Part shown: positions 7,275 through 10,710 of the stretch, one piece after another | Position numbering within the stretch: position 1 is the first letter of the stretch | How the letters are laid out: each line of letters begins with the position of its first letter | Origin: JAAXKN01 sp050258815 | GTDB lineage: Bacteria; Bacteroidota; Ignavibacteria; Ignavibacteriales; SURF-24 | DNA: 10,710 nt | Direction: 5' to 3' | NCBI GenBank assembly: GCA_050258815.1 | Contig: JBLMZM010000141.1 | Coordinates: forward strand, 1-10,710 | The notes under the pieces: model-generated | The model's input: the letters and a program-made list of their open reading frames with translations, nothing else | Told to the model about the DNA's origin: nothing | Databases searched by the model: none | Program-made: the position numbers and the translations under genes

Positions 7275-7904
7275 CTATTTTTTTTCTTCTTTTTTATACT
7301 TTGTATTCGGGTTGGCTTCCAAATTCGTAATCAAATTGAATTTGTTAACGTTTTTCTCCTGCAAGGTACCCATTACCTTCTTAACAGTAGGATAAGCGCA
7401 GCCACCGTCACCATTTATAGCTATTCTGAGCCCCGGATTTGAAAGACGAGCCTGCATAATCCATACACCCAGTTCGTTGTTCGTGGAGTCCACGGGAATA
7501 CCTGGTTGTTTGAATTCTTTTCTCTGAAGTTCTTCCAGAGCTAGCCAGCCTTTCAAAGCGTTGATAGGAAGTCCGATACTTGACGTAAGCGTAAAGGTCT
7601 TTGCCTCTTCAGGAGTAAACTGAATGTTATATTTTTCGGAGATCTTCTGGAGAAGCTTTTCCCTGGAAAAGTTCTTGTTGTCAATACCGAAAAATACCTT
7701 TCCGTCTTTTGTCACAGTAATATTCATGATATCCGTATCAGGCAGCTTGATTTCCGAAATAGAAGACGGAGTAGCTACAGCGATCGAATCATCACTCTTG
7801 AATTGCGTCGTTAACATAAAGAATGTTAACAATAAGAACGCAACGTCGCACATTGCAGTCATATCTATTAATGTGCTTTTACGGGGTACTTTTACTTTTG
7901 GCAT
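7275..7904 (-). CDS. exbD: ExbD-family biopolymer transporter, first copy, long periplasmic domain
   Basis: This 209-aa protein has a short basic N-terminus and the helix IDMTAMCDVAFLLLTFFML (13-31). D20 stands where the motor's essential Asp is expected. The periplasmic domain is longer than usual (E. coli ExbD is about 141 aa). Residues about 90-150 form an inserted segment (EEAKTFTLTSSIGLPINALKG and following). The conserved end LRIAINGDGGCAYPTVKKVM follows, then a Lys/Glu tail. The gap to the exbB stop is 33 bp of almost pure A/T with no Shine-Dalgarno, so translation may rely on coupling or an AT-rich unstructured leader. It belongs to the same transcript as exbB and the second exbD. Confidence 0.91.
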   Translation of the reverse strand: MPKVKVPRKSTLIDMTAMCDVAFLLLTFFMLTTQFKSDDSIAVATPSSISEIKLPDTDIMNITVTKDGKVFFGIDNKNFSREKLLQKISEKYNIQFTPEEAKTFTLTSSIGLPINALKGWLALEELQRKEFKQPGIPVDSTNNELGVWIMQARLSNPGLRIAINGDGGCAYPTVKKVMGTLQEKNVNKFNLITNLEANPNTKYKKEEKK

Positions 7905-7937
7905 ATTCTATATTATACTAATATATTTTTTAAATCA

Positions 7938-8741
7938 TTAATTATGGTGAGCAGCAAAATTCTGAACAATAGCTACACCAGCTTCATCAATACTGTATGT
8001 AATCTTATCGATCTTTGTTGTAAAATAGTTATAAGATATAATAGCTAATGCAGAGGTACCGATACCTAAAGCGGTATTGATAAGAGCCTCAGAGATACCG
8101 TTTGCTAAAGCAACTGCATCAGGAGCACCGGCAGTAGCAAGAGCGGCGAAGGCCTTGATCATACCTAATACCGTTCCTAACAGACCCATAAGAGTAGCGA
8201 TTGAAGCGATTGTAGCAACAATAACCAGGTTCTGTTCGAGCATAGGCAGTTCAAGTGAAGTAGCTTCTTCAATTTCCTGTTTGATAGCTAAAACTTTCTG
8301 ATCTCTGTTCAATGACTTTTCAGGTATCATTTCTTTGTACTTAAGAATTCCGGCTTTAATAACATTAGCTACAGATCCTCTCTGCTTGTCGCATTCAGCA
8401 ATTGCAGTGTCCAGATCTTCCTGTGAAAGTTTTGAATGAACTTTGGCAACAAAAGAATTAATTCTTCCTTTTCCTTTTGCACGGCTGATTGTAATAAATC
8501 TTTCGATTCCGAATGTAAGAACCATCATTAAAAGTGATATCAATATAGGCACAATAATACCGCCCTTGTAAACTACTCCAAGATAGTTACCTGGCTTTGG
8601 GTGGTTAGCTGGGTTATTGCCCTGAAAGTTCTCTGGGTTACCTAAAACAAAAACATAGATAAGGATCGCAACTGTAATTAAAAGTGGTATCACAATACCT
8701 GCAAAACCTGTGAAGGCAGATTTAATTTTCGAAGATTTCAC
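7938..8741 (-). CDS. exbB: MotA/TolQ/ExbB proton channel protein, GTG start
   Basis: ExbB makes the pentameric channel that drives ExbD and TonB using the proton gradient. The start codon is GTG (8741), not ATG, backed by a strong AGGAGA a few bases upstream. The 267-aa product has hydrophobic helices at about 12-34, 60-79, 171-200 and 215-240. The N-terminal helix is additional to the usual three of E. coli ExbB. A cytoplasmic segment (about 85-168) contains KQEIEEATSLELPMLEQNL. The channel core carries the family signature GLLGTVLGMIKAF (186-198) and, in the last helix, GISEALINTALGIG. It is the first gene of the seven-gene minus-strand operon. It precedes two ExbDs and a TonB, which favours the Ton assignment over MotA or TolQ. 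Confidence 0.93.
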   Translation of the reverse strand: MKSSKIKSAFTGFAGIVIPLLITVAILIYVFVLGNPENFQGNNPANHPKPGNYLGVVYKGGIIVPILISLLMMVLTFGIERFITISRAKGKGRINSFVAKVHSKLSQEDLDTAIAECDKQRGSVANVIKAGILKYKEMIPEKSLNRDQKVLAIKQEIEEATSLELPMLEQNLVIVATIASIATLMGLLGTVLGMIKAFAALATAGAPDAVALANGISEALINTALGIGTSALAIISYNYFTTKIDKITYSIDEAGVAIVQNFAAHHN

Positions 8742-8807
8742 GTCTTTCTCCTAAATTTAAAAGAATTGTTTGTTATTTAATTGTTCTTGATTTTTGTTTG
8801 AATTTCG

Positions 8808-8821
8808 CACTTCCGGAAGTG
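8808..8821. promoter_or_regulatory. 14-bp perfect palindrome upstream of exbB, candidate operator
   Basis: CACTTCCGGAAGTG reads identically on both strands. It lies 67-80 bp upstream of the exbB start, in what should be its leader or promoter. A further half-site GGAAGTG occurs at 9009-9015. Perfect, GC-containing palindromes of this length in AT-rich sequence are typical of dimeric regulators. No known regulator site is matched. Confidence 0.4.
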
Positions 8822-8889
8822 ATTATCTTATCCATTTAAAACAATCATTTTTGTACTTAGGACAAGCGAATCCACTTAACATTCAGTGG

Positions 8890-8919
8890 TATCAAAAATA
8901 GTTATTACTATATTTGATA
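8890..8919. promoter_or_regulatory. 30-bp imperfect palindrome upstream of exbB, with a TAnnTTTG element on the minus strand
   Basis: TATCAAAAATAG (8890-8901) is inverted as CTATATTTGATA (8908-8919) with one mismatch in twelve, around TTATTA. On the minus strand the left arm reads TATTTTTG, which fits the TAnnTTTG -7 element of Bacteroidota primary promoters. TTGACT and TTGTAT lie upstream but not at ideal distance. This may be the exbB operon promoter with an overlapping operator, giving a leader of about 145 nt. Confidence 0.35.
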
Positions 8920-9157
8920 TAATACAAGTCAATTTATGGTGTAAAATTAGTTAAGGATTTTCGAATTAGCAATAGATAAAATAATAATTTTTACGGGACG
9001 CAGAAAATGGAAGTGCCGGTTTTATGACAAAATTCACCCGAAAACGCAAAATCCTTTTATCCTCCTGTGACCTTAGCATATAACATAAAATCAGTTTAAT
9101 ATATCGATAATGTTCACATAAATCAATACCATCACTTGTTAATTATTAAACAATATC

Positions 9158-9265
9158 ATGAATATTTCAGTTCCAGACATTCCTGCCCGGCCGCTCAGCC
9201 CCCTGCCGGATTCAGCTTTCCCGGATTTTGTGCCCAAAATCATAAGAATCGGAGACAATTTATAG
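9158..9265 (+). CDS. Possible small ORF, 35 aa, proline-rich
   Basis: This ATG-to-TAG frame has a GC-rich core (about 9180-9225) standing out from the AT-rich spacer, and a proline-rich first half (DIPARPLSPLPDS) followed by FPDFVPKIIRIGDNL. No Shine-Dalgarno precedes it, and no signal or membrane segment is seen. The reverse strand also has a short open frame over the same GC-rich patch. It may be a decayed gene fragment or no gene at all. Confidence 0.18.
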   Translation: MNISVPDIPARPLSPLPDSAFPDFVPKIIRIGDNL

Positions 9266-9266
9266 T

Positions 9267-9295
9267 TTGAAAATGCAAAATTAAATCTTTATCTT
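9267..9295 (+). promoter_or_regulatory. Candidate sigma70-like promoter for lat
   Basis: TTGAAA (9267-9272; five of six matches to TTGACA) and TATCTT (9290-9295; four of six matches to TATAAT) are separated by exactly 17 bp. Initiation near 9302 would leave a leader of about 200 nt before the lat ATG, enclosing the inverted repeats described below. Confidence 0.4.
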
Positions 9296-9413
9296 GCTCC
9301 TCAGATAATCTTTAACCAGGATTAAAACAAAATGGAAACAAAATACATTAACTTCTTCGAGCATACCGGCTTCAGGATACTGAGGAGCTATTTTGTTTCC
9401 CGTTTCGAAAACG
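9296..9413 (+). other. Foldable leader element upstream of lat
   Basis: GGAAACAAAATA (9334-9345) pairs perfectly with TATTTTGTTTCC (9389-9400). Inside lies the hairpin CTTCAG-GATA-CTGAGG (9370-9385), and next to it a small hairpin CGTTT-CGA-AAACG (9401-9413). In addition GCTCCTCAG (9296-9304) is the exact complement of CTGAGGAGC (9380-9388). That pairing crosses the 12-bp helix and competes with the inner hairpin. The set could form alternative folds or a pseudoknot if the transcript begins early enough. It matches no riboswitch class I know. Confidence 0.35.
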
Positions 9414-9421
9414 TATTCTAA
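9332..9421 (+). CDS. Possible leader peptide or small protein, 29 aa
   Basis: This ATG-to-TAA frame encodes an aromatic and slightly basic peptide (METKYINFFEHTGF, then RILRSYFVSRFENVF) that could form an amphipathic helix. CAGGA lies about 10 nt upstream of the ATG. It overlaps the inverted repeats of the leader almost exactly, so the sequence may be constrained as RNA rather than as a peptide. It contains only one Lys, so a lysine-stalling attenuation peptide for lat is not indicated. Its existence is uncertain. Confidence 0.25.
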   Translation: METKYINFFEHTGFRILRSYFVSRFENVF

Positions 9422-9430
9422 TTCATACCG

Positions 9431-9497
9431 CTCTCCCTCGCTTTACCGTTCAAGAATAAATTAATAATTATCACTTTGATCATTAATTAGCGGAGAG
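9431..9497 (+). promoter_or_regulatory. Potential structure covering the lat ribosome binding site
   Basis: CTCTCC (9431-9436) is the exact complement of GGAGAG (9492-9497), the Shine-Dalgarno of lat. Nested inside is a second hairpin, AATTAAT (9459-9465) with ATTAATT (9482-9488), extended by ATTA/TGAT. It would bring the two outer arms together. The fold would occlude ribosome entry, so translation of lat may be switchable. Confidence 0.35.
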
Positions 9498-9500
9498 AAT

Positions 9501-10710
9501 ATGGATTCTGTATCAAATATAAATGTCACTTACGATCGTATCAGTGCTGACAGCGTGCACGAGGTTCTTAAAAAGAAGATGCTGGTTGACGGTTTCGACC
9601 TGGTTTTCGATCATCAGCGCAGTCATGGGGTCCACCTGGTGGATGCCAGGACCGGCGAAGCATACCTCGATTTCTTCTCATTCTTTGCGTCCTCCCCTGT
9701 CGGACTGAATCATCCTAAGCTTAATAACCCTGAATTCCGCGAAAAAATAGGATATATAGCTGCGCTGAATAAACCATCCAATTCCGACCTTTACACGGTG
9801 GAAATGGCTGAATTCGTGGATACGTTCTGCCGCGTTGCCGTCCCGGAACACTTTAAATACCTTTTCTTTATTGATGGCGGATCACTGGCTGTGGAGAACG
9901 GACTCAAGGTTGCATTCGACTGGAAAGTCAGGAAGAACTTTGCAAAAGGATATAAGGAGGAAAAGGGACAGCAGGTAATCCACTTTAAGGAAGCCTTCCA
10001 CGGCAGAAGCGGCTATACGATGTCGCTGACAAATACAGACCCGAATAAGATACTCTATTTCCCCAAGTTCAACTGGCCGAGGATAGTAAATCCTAAGCTT
10101 AAGTTCCCAATTCAGGATAACCTGAGTGAAATCATAAAGATGGAAAACCAGGCCATAGATGAAATATATGCCGCAATTAAGAATAACCCTGACGATATGG
10201 CCGCACTGATAATTGAACCCATACAGGCCGAGGGTGGAGACAATTACTTCAGGAAGGAATTCTTCCAGAAACTGCGTGATATTACTCTTGAAAATGATAT
10301 TCTCTTTATGTTCGACGAAGTGCAGACGGGTCTGGGACTCACTGGTAAAATGTGGGCTCACGAGCACTACCTGGTCCCCGATATAATGTCTTTCGGCAAA
10401 AAGACACAGATATGCGGCATTATGGTAAGCGACAGAATTGATGACGTTGAAGAACACTGCTTCCGCAAATCCAGCCGCATCAATTCCACTTGGGGAGGCA
10501 ACCTGGTTGATATGGTACGCTCAAAGAGGAACCTGGAAATTATAGAGGAAGATAACCTGGTCGAGAACGCCGAATACACGGGCAAGATACTGCTGGACGG
10601 GCTTCTTAACCTGCAGGAAACTTTCCCTAAACTGATTTCAAATGTGAGAGGACTGGGACTCATGTGCGCATTCGACCTGCCCGATCCTGAGCTCAGGAAG
10701 GAGTTTATAA
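9501..10710 (+). CDS. lat: L-lysine 6-transaminase (lysine epsilon-aminotransferase), C-terminus beyond the window
   Basis: This PLP enzyme transfers the epsilon-amino group of lysine to 2-oxoglutarate, giving 2-aminoadipate semialdehyde and glutamate, the entry to lysine catabolism. I translated 403 codons from the ATG at 9501 (GGAGAG four bases upstream) to the edge; Lat proteins are about 440-450 aa, so some 40-50 residues are missing. Family-specific signatures are clear: LDFFSFFASSPVGLNHPK, FIDGGSLAVENGLKVAFDWK, AFHGRSGYTMSLTNT, IIEPIQAEGGDNYF (E244 likely the gating glutamate), FDEVQTGLGLTG with the PLP-binding D272, and FGKKTQICGIM with the Schiff-base lysine at K300. The end RINSTWGGNLVDMVR is also typical. 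These separate it from ornithine and GABA aminotransferases. It is a cytosolic enzyme. It is divergent from the exbB operon and has its own candidate promoter. A semialdehyde dehydrogenase might follow. Confidence 0.95.
   Translation, partial: MDSVSNINVTYDRISADSVHEVLKKKMLVDGFDLVFDHQRSHGVHLVDARTGEAYLDFFSFFASSPVGLNHPKLNNPEFREKIGYIAALNKPSNSDLYTVEMAEFVDTFCRVAVPEHFKYLFFIDGGSLAVENGLKVAFDWKVRKNFAKGYKEEKGQQVIHFKEAFHGRSGYTMSLTNTDPNKILYFPKFNWPRIVNPKLKFPIQDNLSEIIKMENQAIDEIYAAIKNNPDDMAALIIEPIQAEGGDNYFRKEFFQKLRDITLENDILFMFDEVQTGLGLTGKMWAHEHYLVPDIMSFGKKTQICGIMVSDRIDDVEEHCFRKSSRINSTWGGNLVDMVRSKRNLEIIEEDNLVENAEYTGKILLDGLLNLQETFPKLISNVRGLGLMCAFDLPDPELRKEFI

Noticed and set aside
9296..9500. Lysine (L-box) riboswitch upstream of lat
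   Set aside because: The region is too short and lacks the recognisable multi-helix L-box core; only unclassified inverted repeats are visible.
9882..10457. 191-codon minus-strand open frame
   Set aside because: Antisense to the highly conserved lat gene, which fully explains the sequence.

Overview
The window looks like a chromosomal segment of a Gram-negative bacterium of the Bacteroidota/Chlorobi/Ignavibacteriota assemblage. The grounds are a TonB with the cytoplasmic NKEYGAYLLRK motif, two tandem ExbD paralogues, an orphan PstS-like lipoprotein followed by a TPR protein, and an OmpA-family protein of a Bacteroidota-like architecture. AT-rich spacers and a mix of strong and absent Shine-Dalgarno sites fit this. 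The exact lineage is inference. I see no phage, IS, CRISPR, tRNA or rRNA.

Layout. Positions 1-940 (minus) hold most of an RND-type efflux adaptor (HlyD/MFP), cut at its C-terminus by the window edge. Positions 941-1468 are a divergent intergenic region with palindromes and a candidate promoter. Positions 1469-2818 (plus) encode an exported OmpA-domain protein, closed by a strong terminator at 2839-2876. Positions 8741-3062 (minus) form one tight operon: exbB, exbD, exbD, tonB, a two-TM small protein, a PstS-like lipoprotein and a TPR protein, ending in a terminator at 3001-3032. Positions 8742-9500 are a long divergent intergenic region. It carries two good palindromes on the operon side. On the other side it carries a candidate promoter, two possible small ORFs and a foldable leader. 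Positions 9501-10710 (plus) encode L-lysine 6-transaminase (lat), cut at its C-terminus by the window edge.

How the genes work together. ExbB, the two ExbDs and TonB should form a proton-driven inner-membrane motor that energises TonB-dependent outer-membrane receptors; no receptor is in the window. The same transcript carries a substrate-binding lipoprotein of the PstS fold without PstCAB, a periplasmic TPR scaffold and a small membrane protein. This suggests an enlarged Ton complex with an unknown capture, sensing or scaffolding module, and it is the main point of biological interest. A second point is the lat leader, where a 12-bp inverted repeat and a helix covering the lat ribosome binding site suggest RNA-level control.
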